Origin: Baffinella frigidus
Taxonomy: Eukaryota > Cryptophyceae > Cryptomonadales > Baffinellaceae
Assembly (NCBI GenBank): GCA_026770585.1
Contig: MU646309.1
Coordinates: 1,465,804-1,480,297, forward strand
Direction of reading: 5' to 3'
Length of the DNA stretch: 14,494 nt
A model generated the notes under the pieces. The model made no database searches, was not told where the DNA came from, and saw only the letters and a program-made list of their open reading frames with translations. Shown piece by piece: positions 12,001 through 14,389 of this stretch. A program made the translations under genes and the position numbers. How positions within the stretch are numbered: position 1 is the stretch's first letter; each line of letters starts with the position of its first letter.

Positions 12001-14389
12001 CCATGAACTACCAAATAGTGCTGTATCCCACACCCTGGGGAGATAGCGCACGGAGGGAAATCCTCGGGGTTGGATCTACAATATTGACTTTTGGCGTGAT
12101 GGTCGACTTTTGAGTAGGTGGCGCGTCCGGTCTTGACATTCGGCGTGCTTGTTGACTTTTGAGCAGGTGGCGCGTCCGGGGCCGGCAGACGGCCTGCTCT
12201 GGAAGGGGGACGTGATCCACTCCATCAAAGGTCTAGCTCTGCCCGAGTTGTTTTCTGGCTCGTCCTTAAAAGTATTTAAGGGCTTCGATTTGGTACAAAT
12301 GGGCGAATAGAAAGCCTTCAGGACAAGCCAGAATAAAACTCAGGCAGAGCTAGAAGGTGTCCGTGGGTTCGAAACTATTCGATTTGATGGCATTGCTGGG
12401 AAAACTATTTGATTTGGCGACTTTGATCTGGAACCAATTCGATTGGGTGACATTGCTCGAGAAACTTTTCGATTTCAGGGTCGTGAAACATACGGAGTTG
12501 ATTTCGGTAGGTCCAAGGGCTCCTGAGACCACATCTCGGGTACACATGAGAAGTCCTCTTTGTCATCACGGTACCACGGTACAACCAAAACTCACCCAGT
12601 TGATTGAATCGCCGCACCATCAGTCAACCACCGCACGTTCAGTCGACTATCGCACGTGCTTACGCGCCTCAACCCTAAACCTTAAACCTACACCCAATCC
12701 CTAAGCCCTAAACCCAAATTCTAAACGCTAAATCATAAACCCCACACCAAACCCAAACCCTAAACCTCAAGCCCTAAACCCCCAACACTAAACCCTAAAG
12801 TCTTCACCTAAGCCTTCAATTCTGGCAGGGGGCGGGCGGGCCCAGAACCTGATGACGCTCCTGAAGATGCTGGTTCTGATATGTTAACCTGTGAGATCTG
12901 TACTAATCCGTCAACCTTTGGCATCGGTAGAGCTTTTGCGGTAATTGTTATCCATTTTTGACGTGCGGTTTTCCGGTTTCCCGTTTTTTTTAAATGTTGT
13001 CAAGGTCGTAAGAACATTTTAAATGGACACTTCTGGTACAAATGAAAATCGCAAAACCGGAAAACCACACGTCCAAAACGGACAACAATTACCGCAAGCG
13101 CTCTGCTGATCCGTTGACCATGGGTACTGATCCGTTAACCGTTAACCTTTGGCACCACCAGGTGGCGGGCAAGACCAGAAGCTGACGACGCGCTCGACGA
13201 CTCGAAGGACCATCTTGAGTGTCATCGACCATTCGAGCCGTAAACGCTTCACCTCAACCTCCAATTCTGGCAGGCGACGGTTGACTCAACGTGCGGTGGT
13301 TGACAGGGGGCGGGCAGGACCAGAAGCTGACGACGCTCTCGACGACGCAGGGCGTCCTCGCGCTCCTGGGCGCGGGCTCTGGCCAGCTCAAGTTATCCCC
13401 CGCCCGCTAGATGGCTCTAGGTGTCTTCTTAGACACACTCGTCTGCATCCCAGACACACACGTCTGTGTCCTGGACACACGCTCCTGGGCGCGGGCTCCG
13501 GCGTGCTCAAGTCCCGCCCAGCCTCACTAAAGCCGATTTATGCTATTTTAAGCCTGTTTTTTTATCCCTAAAATAGCATATCCACCCCGATCTTCGGCGT
13601 TGGAAGCCGTGCCAAAGTTGACGGATTTGTACCAGTAGACGAGAATGTTAACTTAAGAATAGTCTCTCGGCGTGCCGGCCAGATCAAGTCCTGCCCCGCC
13701 CTGAATCTGGGGACATACCAGAATCTGTGGTGCACAAAGACGTGTAGAGCCGATGTATGCTATTCAAGACTTGTTTTATGCCTAAAATAGCATATACACC
13801 CTTATCTTCGGCGTTGGAAGCCTTAAGTAAGATACACAACAGACTCTGTTGTGTTCCGAATGACGACGCAGGGCGTCCTCGCGCTCCTGGGCGTGGGCTC
13901 CGGCCAGCTCAAGTCCCGCCCCGCCCTCCCTCCTGCTCGTGCGCATATTTTTCAAACTGTTTTTTTCACTCTTCGTAGATGTTTCTTTACTCCCGGTGCG
14001 TAGATATTTTCTAACGCCTCGTGCGTAGATGTTTATCGTGCGCAGATGCTGCGTTGTCTGCTGGCAGAGGTGTTTTCTCGTGTGTAGAAGGTTCGCGTGG
14101 GGAGATGCTTCATCTTGTATTTTTTTATACGTAGATGACCGCTGAAGGTAGTCACGGGTGGCAGGATAACGCAGATCAACCGGCAGGTGAAGCGTGTTAG
14201 AACCGGCGCGTCTTTGTTAGTACGGGGCACGTCCGATAAAAACACTCAAGGCCCCGTACTAAAAAAAAGAAGCGCCGGTGCGCTGCAGGATAACGCTGAA
14301 GATCAACCGACACGGCAAGCTGGCGCGCGAGACCATCACGCGGAATGCCGCCTCCTTCGCCCACCCAAAGTCGCGCGTCGAAGTTGCAG
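1..14389 (+). CDS. Partial 16-exon gene for a PDZ-domain protein (spliced model)
   Basis: This is a spliced model, open at both ends of the window. Exons: 1-57, 392-443, 531-592, 829-960, 2356-2466, 3865-3917, 5482-5563, 6041-6125, 7447-7534, 9114-9230, 10065-10146, 10567-10603, 11750-11802, 12167-12230, 13307-13391, 14289-14389. All acceptors inside the window are CAG, all donors are GT, and phases agree at all 15 junctions, giving 420 codons without a stop. Residues about 318-394 form a PDZ domain, a family that binds C-terminal peptides of partner proteins and usually acts as a scaffold. Residues 157-241 may be EF-hand-like. The remainder is unrecognised. No start codon, stop codon, promoter or poly(A) site is visible. 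Introns are mostly 0.3-1.6 kb and full of partial exon copies and foldback elements. Alternative donors are possible at exons 3, 9 and 14. The locus could also be a decaying gene, but the intact phase chain favours function. Confidence 0.72.
58..391 (+). repeat. Intron 1: degenerate CCCTAAA telomere-like array
   Basis: The intron is almost entirely imperfect CCCTAAA units, with variants such as CCCTCAA, CCCCAAA and CCCTGAA; the cleanest run lies about 250-330. It starts at donor GTAAAC and ends in acceptor GTAACCCAG, which also resembles the repeat. The heavy degeneration and the flanking exons show an interstitial array rather than a chromosome end. Confidence 0.85.
392..443 (+). CDS. Exon 2
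   Basis: The acceptor is AACCCAG|GCC and the donor CTCG|GTAATT. It reads ASDIVGDAIGWKCENSL in phase 0 with one base left over, which combines with the first two bases of exon 3 to give Glu. It is GC-rich, unlike the repeat on both sides. The function is not recognised. Confidence 0.5.
444..528 (+). repeat. Intron 2: telomere-like repeat with CCCGAAA variants
   Basis: This short intron (GTAATT...CCCAG, 444-530) is made of CCCGAAAC, CCCTCAA and related heptamers. It is a second telomere-like block, separated from the first by only the 52-nt exon 2. Confidence 0.75.
531..592 (+). CDS. Exon 3
   Basis: The acceptor is TTATCCCAG|AAAATG. With two incoming bases completing a split codon it reads NEIRQKLCSTHNFFLLELHG. 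Donor GGT|GTGGGC leaves phase 0, as exon 4 needs. The donor CACG|GTGTGG two bases earlier would break the frame to exon 4. The ORF stays open to about 625, so the exact 3' end is uncertain. Confidence 0.42.
602..670. repeat. Foldback 1
   Basis: Imperfect 19-20-bp inverted arms (GAGAGCATCCATCGATTTCC and GGAATCGATTGATGCTCTC) surround a loop of about 30 bp. It begins 9 bp after the exon 3 donor. No target duplication is visible. Confidence 0.7.
710..800. repeat. Foldback 2, CGCCCCCCC-rich arms
   Basis: The left arm is 710-737 and the right arm 772-800. Arms begin TTATTGCGCCCC and end GAAATTTCACAG, with a G-rich loop. It is a short palindromic MITE-like element in intron 3. Confidence 0.7.
829..960 (+). 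CDS. Exon 4
   Basis: The acceptor has a good pyrimidine tract (CTGTTTTCCCGACGGGCAG) and the donor is ATACAG|GTTATT. The exon is 44 codons in phase 0 with no stop. It contains SDPLSHRMSEVVCILKLN followed by DDKIQ. It is the complete version of a segment whose 3' part recurs twice downstream. Third-position changes are the commonest class between the copies, which supports this frame. In another frame (DDDDDKLGPPL) a stop occurs before the donor. The family is not recognised. Confidence 0.65.
1045..1095 (+). repeat. 3'-edge copy 1 of exon 4
   Basis: The last 17 codons of exon 4 are repeated, reading VSEVVCILKLNQDETIQ, with the same donor ATACAG|GTTATT. No acceptor precedes it. It is a downstream partial copy lying in intron 4. 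Confidence 0.85.
1109..1315. mobile_element. 207-bp MITE-like element, copy 1
   Basis: Terminal inverted repeats begin CACTCGAGGCTGGA and run about 30 bp through AGTATTTTAAA. An inner hairpin GGTCAC..TAGCTGGG / CCCAGCTACGTGACC lies in the middle, followed by AAAATTACTACACACC. A homologous copy lies at 5099-5308. It has no coding capacity. Confidence 0.85.
1463..1542 (+). repeat. 3'-edge copy 2 of exon 4
   Basis: This longer partial copy covers SDPLSHRMSEVVCILRLN and ends ATACAG|GTTCCA. Relative to exon 4, five changes fall at third codon positions, three at second and one at first. The frame is open upstream to an ATG at 1426. It could be a real alternative exon, but no CAG acceptor is obvious. 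Confidence 0.82.
1788..1937. repeat. Foldback 3, 65-bp arms
   Basis: Nearly perfect 65-bp arms (1788-1852 and 1873-1937) starting TAACGGCCTGAAAATGGGG surround a 20-bp loop. Each arm also contains its own inner palindrome GGCCTACGG...CCGTAGGCC, so the element could fold as a branched cruciform. Related CCTACGG-type stretches lie at 2532-2597, 3302-3354 and, inverted, 4003-4046. Confidence 0.9.
2073..2355 (+). repeat. Tandem copies of the intron 4 3' end
   Basis: The intron end CCTGCGAGAGC...CTCAAGCCACCAACAA...CATAACCTACCG...CAG occurs twice, at 2073-2166 and 2257-2355. Each is followed by the 5' part of exon 5. The first unit contains a short telomere-like insert (CCCCAAACCCTAAACCCC, about 2142-2158). 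In the second, the CTCAAGCCACCAACAA segment is itself duplicated. Confidence 0.82.
2167..2220 (+). repeat. 5'-edge copy of exon 5
   Basis: The copy follows acceptor CACATCAG and reads EKLRQRNTMADSPLTAAQ, matching the start of exon 5. It then diverges and has no GT donor. Confidence 0.8.
2356..2466 (+). CDS. Exon 5
   Basis: The acceptor is AAAAAAACAG and the donor GCTCAG|GTAAG, the best donor in the window. It has 37 open codons, phase 0 in and out. It begins ETLRQRITMTDSPLTV and ends RFFLDDLSVGSAQ. It is the only version with both edges; upstream and downstream copies carry one edge each. Copies differ largely by synonymous changes, so the frame is well supported. The function is unknown. 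Confidence 0.78.
2532..2597. repeat. CCCTACGG intronic repeat, copy 1
   Basis: The stretch ATCCGTAGGAACCCCCC..TTTCCCTACGG..CTACCGTAGGG recurs at 3302-3354 and inverted at 4003-4046. It is palindromic around CCGTAGG/CCTACGG and related to the arms of foldback 3. Confidence 0.7.
2608..3237 (+). repeat. Five 3'-edge copies of exon 5
   Basis: Copies lie at 2608-2645, 2770-2829, 2938-2950 (end only), 2992-3026 and 3178-3237. Each carries the FFLDDLSVGSAQ-type end. Most then have a donor and an intron start like GTAAGCCACACAGCGGGCG. The 2770-2829 copy has the donor changed from GT to CT. The 3178-3237 copy reads PETPTQRFFLDDLSVGSAQ with mostly synonymous differences. A further direct repeat, GTGGGCGCCCTAATTCCGGC, is at 2957 and 3410. 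Confidence 0.85.
3033..3164. repeat. Foldback 4
   Basis: The arms are CCAGCCCTCAGAGTGGGGGC (3033) and the inverse ending TTTGAGGGCTGG (3164), about 26 bp. The inner part holds GATTTGTACC and GTACAAATC as inverted copies, with a GGAATCCGACGGCC core also found at 11215. It starts 6 bp after the donor of an exon 5 copy. Confidence 0.82.
3302..3632. repeat. Intron 5: CCCTACGG repeat and telomere-like tracts
   Basis: A second CCCTACGG repeat lies at 3302-3354. A TTTAGGG-oriented telomere-like run follows at 3489-3514, and CCCCAAA units at 3588-3632. The two telomere-like runs are in opposite orientation, about 75 bp apart. No exon is supported here. Confidence 0.72.
3653..3850 (+). repeat. 38-bp minisatellite, about 5 units
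   Basis: Units of the type CATAATCGTGCTCAT..TTTGCGGCCCGATTTCATGGG start near 3678, 3715, 3753, 3791 and 3829, giving a period of 38. The array ends 15 bp upstream of the exon 6 acceptor. The last units are most alike. Confidence 0.85.
3865..3917 (+). CDS. Exon 6
   Basis: The acceptor is GGTGAGCAG|ATG and the donor GAACC|GTACGT. It is 17 codons plus two bases, reading MQNWWGALGEVFVFMAE. The leftover CC joins exon 7's first T to give Pro. The GTACGT donor is kept in every copy downstream, which marks it as the junction even though the ORF continues past it. Confidence 0.66.
4003..4046 (-). repeat. CCCTACGG intronic repeat, inverted copy
   Basis: The reverse complement of the repeats at 2532 and 3302 (GCCCTACGGTAGGCAC...GTAGGGAAACAGGGGGG). 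It lies just upstream of the second exon 6 copy. Confidence 0.65.
4062..4571 (+). repeat. Three 3'-edge copies of exon 6
   Basis: Copy 1 (4062-4106 plus 4146-4154) has an acceptor TAG and reads MQNWWGALDGGFVMM. It is then split by a 39-bp insert made of two 23-bp units ending ATGTCCACTTATGAACTT. Copy 2 (4271-4308) starts at GALGEVFVFMAEP. Copy 3 (4541-4571) keeps only AFTAEP. All end in GTACGT. A short TTTAGGG run lies at 4349-4369. A second open stretch at 4408-4488 (GQLMMYPGALGRAAFHLALR, after CACAG) is not explained. Confidence 0.75.
4592..4763. repeat. Foldback 5
   Basis: Arms of about 23 bp, CCACGCAAGAGTGTAGAGC (4592) and its inverse ending CTCTTGCGTGG (4763). The loop contains TTGGTACAAATTC and an inverted copy (4653-4670) of the ATGTCCACTTATGAACTT insert found in the exon 6 copy at 4127. 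Confidence 0.8.
4775..4850 (+). repeat. Direct repeat TTGCAACCTCCAYACGGAGG
   Basis: The stretch beginning TTGCAACCTCCATACGGAGG followed by CACGTTTCAGAAAAAAACTTT repeats 4191-4240. It leads into the four intron-end units before exon 7. No exon is supported. Confidence 0.6.
4965..5397 (+). repeat. Three 5'-edge copies of exon 7
   Basis: Copies at 4965-5010, 5052-5097 and 5350-5397 each follow the same intron end (CACGTTTCTGAACCTC...GAGGCAG) and begin like exon 7 (ASAEFK). All break off near ATCGMTCCTGTC, about 45 nt into the exon, where the next intron-end unit begins. The third is separated from the second by the MITE at 5099-5308. Confidence 0.87.
5099..5308. mobile_element. 210-bp MITE-like element, copy 2
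   Basis: It is homologous along its length to 1109-1315, with right end CTAGCCTCGAGTG. It sits between CTCCTGTC and GTCACGTTTCTG. The uninterrupted paralogous site CTCCTGTCACGTTTCTG is present at about 5003-5019. This shows insertion with a short (2-3 bp, GTC-like) duplication. Confidence 0.87.
5482..5563 (+). CDS. Exon 7
   Basis: The acceptor is TTTTTGGCTGCAG|TGG and the donor GATCAG|GTAGAG. One base completes Pro, then 27 codons include SAEFKKGGTEIAPELAVLFE and end KIDEDQ. The helix-then-DED pattern resembles the entering helix of an EF-hand, but the loop is not completed in the next exon. It is the only full version; three 5'-edge copies lie upstream. The donor is the first base of a foldback element. 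Confidence 0.76.
5564..5751. repeat. Foldback 6, starts exactly at the exon 7 donor
   Basis: The arms are GTAGAGCTATTCCGGTAGGA (5564) and its inverse ending GGAATAGCTCTAC (5751), pairing about 65 bp through TTTCAGACTTC. The loop holds AAGGTCGTAAAACG and TGGTACAAATG, both also in the loop of the element at 12929-13104. The left terminus supplies the donor GT of intron 7. No clean target duplication is visible. Confidence 0.9.
6041..6125 (+). CDS. Exon 8
   Basis: The acceptor follows a T-rich stretch (TTATTATTATTTGTTGTTGG...GTGGCAG) and the donor is TTCTTCG|GTACTC. It reads HVVFMRVSDREALSQDSL then ISFKDATSFF. Phase 0 in and one base out fit exons 7 and 9 exactly. ISFKDA..FF resembles the exit half of an EF-hand; the loop lacks the canonical acidic residues. 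No partial copies are seen. Confidence 0.65.
6126..6542 (+). repeat. Start of intron 8: direct repeats and (GAGAGC)n
   Basis: GGAAATCGACGAC is duplicated near 6196 and 6219. Two related segments of about 90-100 bp (6278-6345 and 6371-6440) each end in GGCCTCTCTTCTGAG. The same phrase recurs near 7150 and 7220. A G-run and (GAGAGC)n lie at 6457-6492. No coding support. Confidence 0.6.
6543..6719. repeat. Foldback 7 with inner palindrome
   Basis: The outer arms are CCACACGAGGCTTTCCATGC (6543) and its inverse ending GCCTCGTGTGG (6719), about 27 bp. At the centre is a separate near-perfect palindrome TGATCACGTTTCCGTA / TACGGAAACGTGATCA (6624-6661). Confidence 0.88.
6744..7313 (+). repeat. Four 5'-edge copies of exon 9
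   Basis: Copies at 6744-6780, 6907-6941, 7018-7053 and 7277-7313 carry AQLAEVFMHC-type starts; three have CAG acceptors. They then switch to the same non-exon sequence CCCTCCCCATCTCACGCTCG. Between them recur intron ends of the type TTGACTTTTGAATAACCCCC (6824, 6876, 6987, 7094, 7372, 7418, and a related 5827). Segments GGTGGGCCTCTSCTCTG at 7151 and 7213 are also tandem. Confidence 0.86.
7447..7534 (+). CDS. Exon 9
   Basis: The acceptor is GATACCAG and the donor TACCA|GTCCCG. It reads AQLAEVFMHCFAKQPGMDG followed by IAWPDFIY. Two bases in and two out match exons 8 and 10. GMDGIAWPDF resembles a degenerate EF-hand loop end, so exons 8-9 may be an EF-hand-like pair. This is the only copy with both halves: 5' copies lie upstream and 3' copies downstream. 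The donor GTCCCGCCC is shared with copies of exon 15. A later donor (TAT|GTAGC, 7557) would not fit exon 10. Confidence 0.7.
7565..7652. repeat. (AACT)n/(AAGT)n palindromic microsatellite
   Basis: AACTTACTAACTAACTAAC on one side, AAGTAAGTAAGTAACC on the other, around an AATTAATT centre, able to fold on itself. It follows exon 9, and a second tract follows an exon 9 copy at 8268-8365. Confidence 0.85.
7654..8405 (+). repeat. Four 3'-edge copies of exon 9
   Basis: Copies at 7654-7690, 7926-7980, 8204-8262 and 8369-8405 contain the WPDF-type segment and the intron start. The third is closest and reads TGMDGVSWPDFTYQS. Two keep the donor CCAGTCSCG; the first and fourth have lost it. The third is followed by its own (AACT)n tract (8268-8365), so exon edge plus microsatellite were duplicated together. 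Confidence 0.82.
7723..7903. repeat. Foldback 8, about 70-bp arms
   Basis: Long arms beginning CATCCGGTCAGGTATTTGAT and running through CACGAAATTTACTACACG meet around a short AT-rich loop containing ACTAGTAATAATA. The inner ACGAAATTTACTAC is shared with the foldback at 9724-9812. Confidence 0.92.
8458..8559. repeat. Foldback 9, degenerate
   Basis: Imperfect arms of about 20 bp, GATTATTTGCATTTGGGGCA and the inverse TTGCCAGATGCAACTAATC. The interior CACTAGTATGATCTAATCGTG resembles the loops of the foldbacks at 7723 and 9724. Confidence 0.6.
8635..9042. mobile_element. 408-bp element with 27-bp inverted ends
   Basis: The ends are GGGCCTTTCAAGGGCCTCAG (8635) and the inverse CCTCGCCTTGAAAGGCCC (9042). 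It contains the palindrome GGTCACGTGACC and open frames of 74 (+) and 66 (-) codons overlapping at 8667-8895. Neither has a recognisable domain. It looks like a non-autonomous DNA element inserted in intron 9. No clear target duplication. Confidence 0.75.
9114..9230 (+). CDS. Exon 10
   Basis: It has a strong acceptor (CTCTTTTCTTTTCTAAAC...GAAGCAG, with a CTAAAC branch-like site) and donor CACAG|GTGCAT. One base completes Gln, then it reads DYEGGAWGAGTMWMELLEA followed by KLDSALRILQRH. Two bases out join exon 11's C to make Ser. The second half looks helical and the first glycine-rich. The family is not recognised. Confidence 0.77.
9300..9337 (+). repeat. GTTGACGGATTTGTACC..GTCAAC repeat, copy 1
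   Basis: A 38-bp module with short inverted ends GTTGAC/GTCAAC, followed by TTGAGAATAGTCGG. Related copies lie at about 9499-9537, 10376-10413 and 13616-13653, all in introns of this gene. A GGCAGAGCTAG end follows two of them (9588, 10433), as at the right end of the element at 12233-12353. Confidence 0.72.
9353..9433 (+). repeat. 3'-edge copy of exon 10
   Basis: WMELLEATHLPPEEKLDSAL is repeated here and followed by a related intron start (TGTCTCAGTCTG). The duplicated unit, about 9140-9345 against 9353-9560, spans exon 3' part plus intron. The donor region has changed from CACAGGTG to CACAAGTT. Confidence 0.88.
9724..9812. repeat. Foldback 10
   Basis: The arms GCCTTTCTCTCCAACGAAAT (9724) and the inverse ending TCGTTGGCAGAAAGGC (9812) include ACGAAATTTACTAC, shared with foldback 8. 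The loop is TTACTATTACTATCATGG. Confidence 0.87.
9862..9934 (+). repeat. 5'-edge copy of exon 11, frameshifted
   Basis: It follows acceptor GTCTCGCGCAG and begins IRALIEAGG as exon 11 does. A deletion near 9893 then shifts the frame and a stop follows. The donor is lost. Confidence 0.8.
9981..10016. repeat. (ATT)n/(AAT)n palindrome
   Basis: TATTATTATTATTATTAATA is followed by AATAATAATAATGA, a self-complementary AT tract between the exon 11 copy and exon 11. Confidence 0.85.
10065..10146 (+). CDS. Exon 11
   Basis: The acceptor is CTCGCGCGCAG|CAT and the donor GATCGG|GTGAGC. It reads IRPFIEAGGLDTAKPNDDG then DTLLGVDR, with one base in and phase 0 out. The IEAG...NDDGDTLL pattern resembles half an ankyrin repeat, but the flanking exons do not continue one. 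I treat it as the segment leading to the PDZ domain. A decayed upstream copy is at 9862. Confidence 0.67.
10183..10331 (+). repeat. 21-bp minisatellite in intron 11
   Basis: About seven units of the type GTGAGATTGACCATCAACAGA. The last three are nearly identical and the earlier ones diverged (GGTGAAATTGACCAT). It starts shortly after the exon 11 donor. Confidence 0.88.
10455..10540 (+). repeat. CCAAAGTTGACGTTTCT tandem repeat
   Basis: Four units of CCAAAGTTGACGTTTCT with spacers, ending 26 bp before the exon 12 acceptor. The AAAGTTGAC core recurs across the window (10980, 13613; as GTTGACTTTTG at 1646 and 12151). Confidence 0.85.
10567..10603 (+). CDS. Exon 12, start of PDZ domain
   Basis: It has a good acceptor (CCGTTGCTTGATGCTTCTGCAG) and donor CTTG|GTACCC. 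Twelve codons read LEADTPWDRSAL plus one base. The leftover G joins GG of exon 13 to complete Gly in the ALGLGVLLG carboxylate-binding loop of the PDZ. Three 3'-edge copies with the same GTACCC-type donor lie downstream. Confidence 0.72.
10604..11292 (+). repeat. Intron 12: copies of exon 12 3' edge and intron start
   Basis: Exon 12 3'-edge copies lie at 10689-10709 (16-nt internal deletion), 11113-11124 and 11288-11292. The intron start GTACCCTCCCCATC...GCTCGCGTAGTATCCACCAAC and then AAAAAGTCAAAAACATCAAA occurs twice in full (10604-10690, 11125-11213). The phrase ACACCTCTTTGC..GACGAAATG is also repeated (11062 and 11361). The CCCTCCCCATCTCACGCTCG theme is the one fused to exon 9 copies. Confidence 0.8.
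11215..11235. repeat. Perfect palindrome around GGAATCC
   Basis: GGCCGTCGGA/TCCGACGGCC pair as perfect arms. The same core GGAATCCGACGGCC occurs inside foldback 4 at about 3095. It may be a relic of a foldback core. Confidence 0.75.
11493..11655 (+). repeat. About 55-bp tandem repeat, 3 units
   Basis: Units start at GCTGTTTGTG (11493), GCTGTGTGTG (11549) and GCTGTTTGTG (11603), each with a CTCAACC or ATCAACC segment, giving periods of 56 and 54. Two frames are open across the array, but the changing unit length argues against coding. It could be eroded exon-edge copies whose parent is not recognised. Confidence 0.78.
11652..11682 (+). repeat. 5'-edge copy of exon 13
   Basis: TTTGGCAAG followed by GCCGGGTGTGCTCTGCTCGG matches the acceptor and start of exon 13 (GTGTGGCAG, GGCTGGGTGTCTTGCTCGG). 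It is diverged and its acceptor is AAG. Confidence 0.65.
11750..11802 (+). CDS. Exon 13, PDZ strands B and C
   Basis: The acceptor is GCTGCGTGTGGCAG and the donor CTCAAG|GTGCGA. Two incoming bases and 17 codons read LGVLLGADSTGKPVVLK. With exon 12 this gives the GLGV-type carboxylate-binding loop, strand B (GVLLG), and strand C (KPVVLK). It ends in phase 0 and joins exon 14 in frame. The donor GTGCGA is the same as for exon 16. Confidence 0.83.
11818..11912 (+). repeat. (TTC)n polypyrimidine tract
   Basis: About 95 bp of TTC/CTT with a C-run and T-run inside, in intron 13. A minus-strand lysine/glutamate-rich ORF here is an artefact of the repeat. Confidence 0.92.
12118..12130 (+). repeat. 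5'-edge copy of exon 14
   Basis: GTCGACTTTTGAGTAG followed by GTGGCGCGTCCGG exactly repeats the intron 13 end and first 13 nt of exon 14 (GTTGACTTTTGAGCAG, GTGGCGCGTCCGG). It lies 49 bp upstream of the real junction and would act as a competing acceptor (TAG). Confidence 0.85.
12167..12230 (+). CDS. Exon 14, PDZ core
   Basis: The acceptor is GTTGACTTTTGAGCAG and the donor CAAAG|GTCTAG. Twenty-one codons plus one base read VARPGPADGLLWKGDVIHSI then KG. This is the PDZ pattern of the turn PADGLL, the invariant GD, and strand D/E VIHSIKG. The donor is immediately followed by a foldback with AAGGT duplications. The exon may originally have run six bases further (GTGTCC, 12357-12362) to a GTGGGT donor; both versions join exon 15 in frame. 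Confidence 0.86.
12228..12358. mobile_element. Introner-like foldback 12233-12353 with AAGGT duplications
   Basis: The 33-bp inverted ends begin CTAGCTCTGCCYGAGTT. The element is 121 bp and its loop contains TTGGTACAAATGGGC. It is flanked directly by AAGGT (12228-12232) and AAGGT (12354-12358). The left copy supplies donor AAAG|GTCTAG. The right supplies acceptor GCTAGAAG|GT, so removing 12231-12356 restores ATCAAAGGTGTCC without a scar. A TAG three bases earlier makes a NAGNAG acceptor. This matches how DNA-transposon introners create introns. Confidence 0.85.
12371..12480 (+). repeat. About 30-bp minisatellite, 4 units
   Basis: Units of the type AACTATTCGATTTGATGGCATTGCTGG recur, beginning GAAACTATTCGATTT, AACTATTTGATTTGG, CCAATTCGATTGGG and AACTTTTCGATTTCAG. 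They follow the AAGGT duplication directly. No unit restores a continuing exon; a stop occurs in the second. Confidence 0.78.
12663..12820 (+). repeat. Interstitial telomere-like tract
   Basis: Degenerate CCCTAAA units (AACCCTAAACCTTAAACC, CCCTAAACCCCCAACACT) in intron 14, same orientation as at 58-391. It ends next to an acceptor and a 5'-edge copy of exon 15. Confidence 0.85.
12829..12891 (+). repeat. 5'-edge copy 1 of exon 15
   Basis: It follows CAATTCTGGCAG and begins GGGGCGGGCGGG. In the exon 15 frame it reads GGRAQNLMTLLKMLVL before a stop, a diverged version of GGQDQKLTTLSTTQGVL. Confidence 0.72.
12929..13104. repeat. Foldback 11, related to foldback 6
   Basis: The arms AGAGCTTTTGCGGTAATTGT (12929) and the inverse ending TTACCGCAAGCGCTCT (13104) pair about 55 bp. 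The left boundary reads GGTAGAGC as in foldback 6, and the loop shares AAGGTCGTAAGAACATTTTA and TGGTACAAATG. Flanking direct repeats ACTAATCCGTCAACC/ACTGATCCGTTAACC include CTTTGGCA. Confidence 0.9.
13162..13204 (+). repeat. 5'-edge copy 2 of exon 15
   Basis: It follows acceptor GGCACCACCAG. It begins GTGGCGGGCAAGACCAGAAG and reads GGQDQKLTTRSTTR before diverging. A further bare acceptor copy, CCAATTCTGGCAG, is at 13261-13273. Confidence 0.83.
13307..13391 (+). CDS. Exon 15, PDZ helix B
   Basis: The acceptor is GTGGTTGACAG and the donor CTCAA|GTTATC. Two bases in, 27 codons, two bases out. It reads GGQDQKLTTLSTTQGVLALL then GAGSGQL. LTTLSTTQGVLALLGAGSG is the second PDZ helix and the turn to the last strand; the leftover AA joins exon 16 to give Lys. 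Nearly all third positions are G or C. Copies of both edges surround it. Confidence 0.86.
13430..13481 (+). repeat. AGACACACNCGTCTG tandem repeat
   Basis: Three units AGACACACTCGTCTG, AGACACACACGTCTG and GGACACACGCTCCTG, each palindromic (AGAC...GTCT), lie between exon 15 and its first downstream copy. Confidence 0.75.
13480..13912 (+). repeat. Three 3'-edge copies of exon 15
   Basis: Copies at 13480-13510, 13671-13687 and 13862-13912 each end CTCAA or ATCAA followed by GTCCYGCCC. The last reads TTQGVLALLGVGSGQL with one amino-acid change. Between them an 81-87-bp unit (13528-13614 and 13744-13824) with a TATGCTATTTTA/TAAAATAGCATA hairpin and CTTCGGCGTTGGAAGCC is repeated. Confidence 0.85.
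13972..14138 (+). repeat. GTGCGTAGATGTTT degenerate repeat
   Basis: About seven diverged units of TCGTGCGTAGATGTTT with variable T-rich spacers, in intron 15. Confidence 0.7.
14165..14195 (+). repeat. 5'-edge copy of exon 16
   Basis: It follows GGGTGGCAG and begins GATAACGC..GATCAACCGG as exon 16 does, with a deletion that shifts the frame. Foldback 12 begins 7 bp later. Confidence 0.75.
14202..14279. repeat. Foldback 12
   Basis: The arms ACCGGCGCGTCTTTGTTAGT (14202) and the inverse ending AAGAAGCGCCGGT (14279) pair about 28 bp through GTACGGGGC. It ends 9 bp before the exon 16 acceptor. Confidence 0.85.
14289..14389 (+). CDS. Exon 16, last PDZ strand and tail
   Basis: The acceptor is GTGCGCTGCAG and the donor GTTGCAG|GTGCGA. 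One base completes Lys; the exon then reads ITLKINRHGKLARETITR followed by NAASFAHPKSRVEVA, with one base left over. ITLKINR is the final PDZ strand. The tail is basic and unrecognised. The gene continues beyond the window. Confidence 0.8.
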
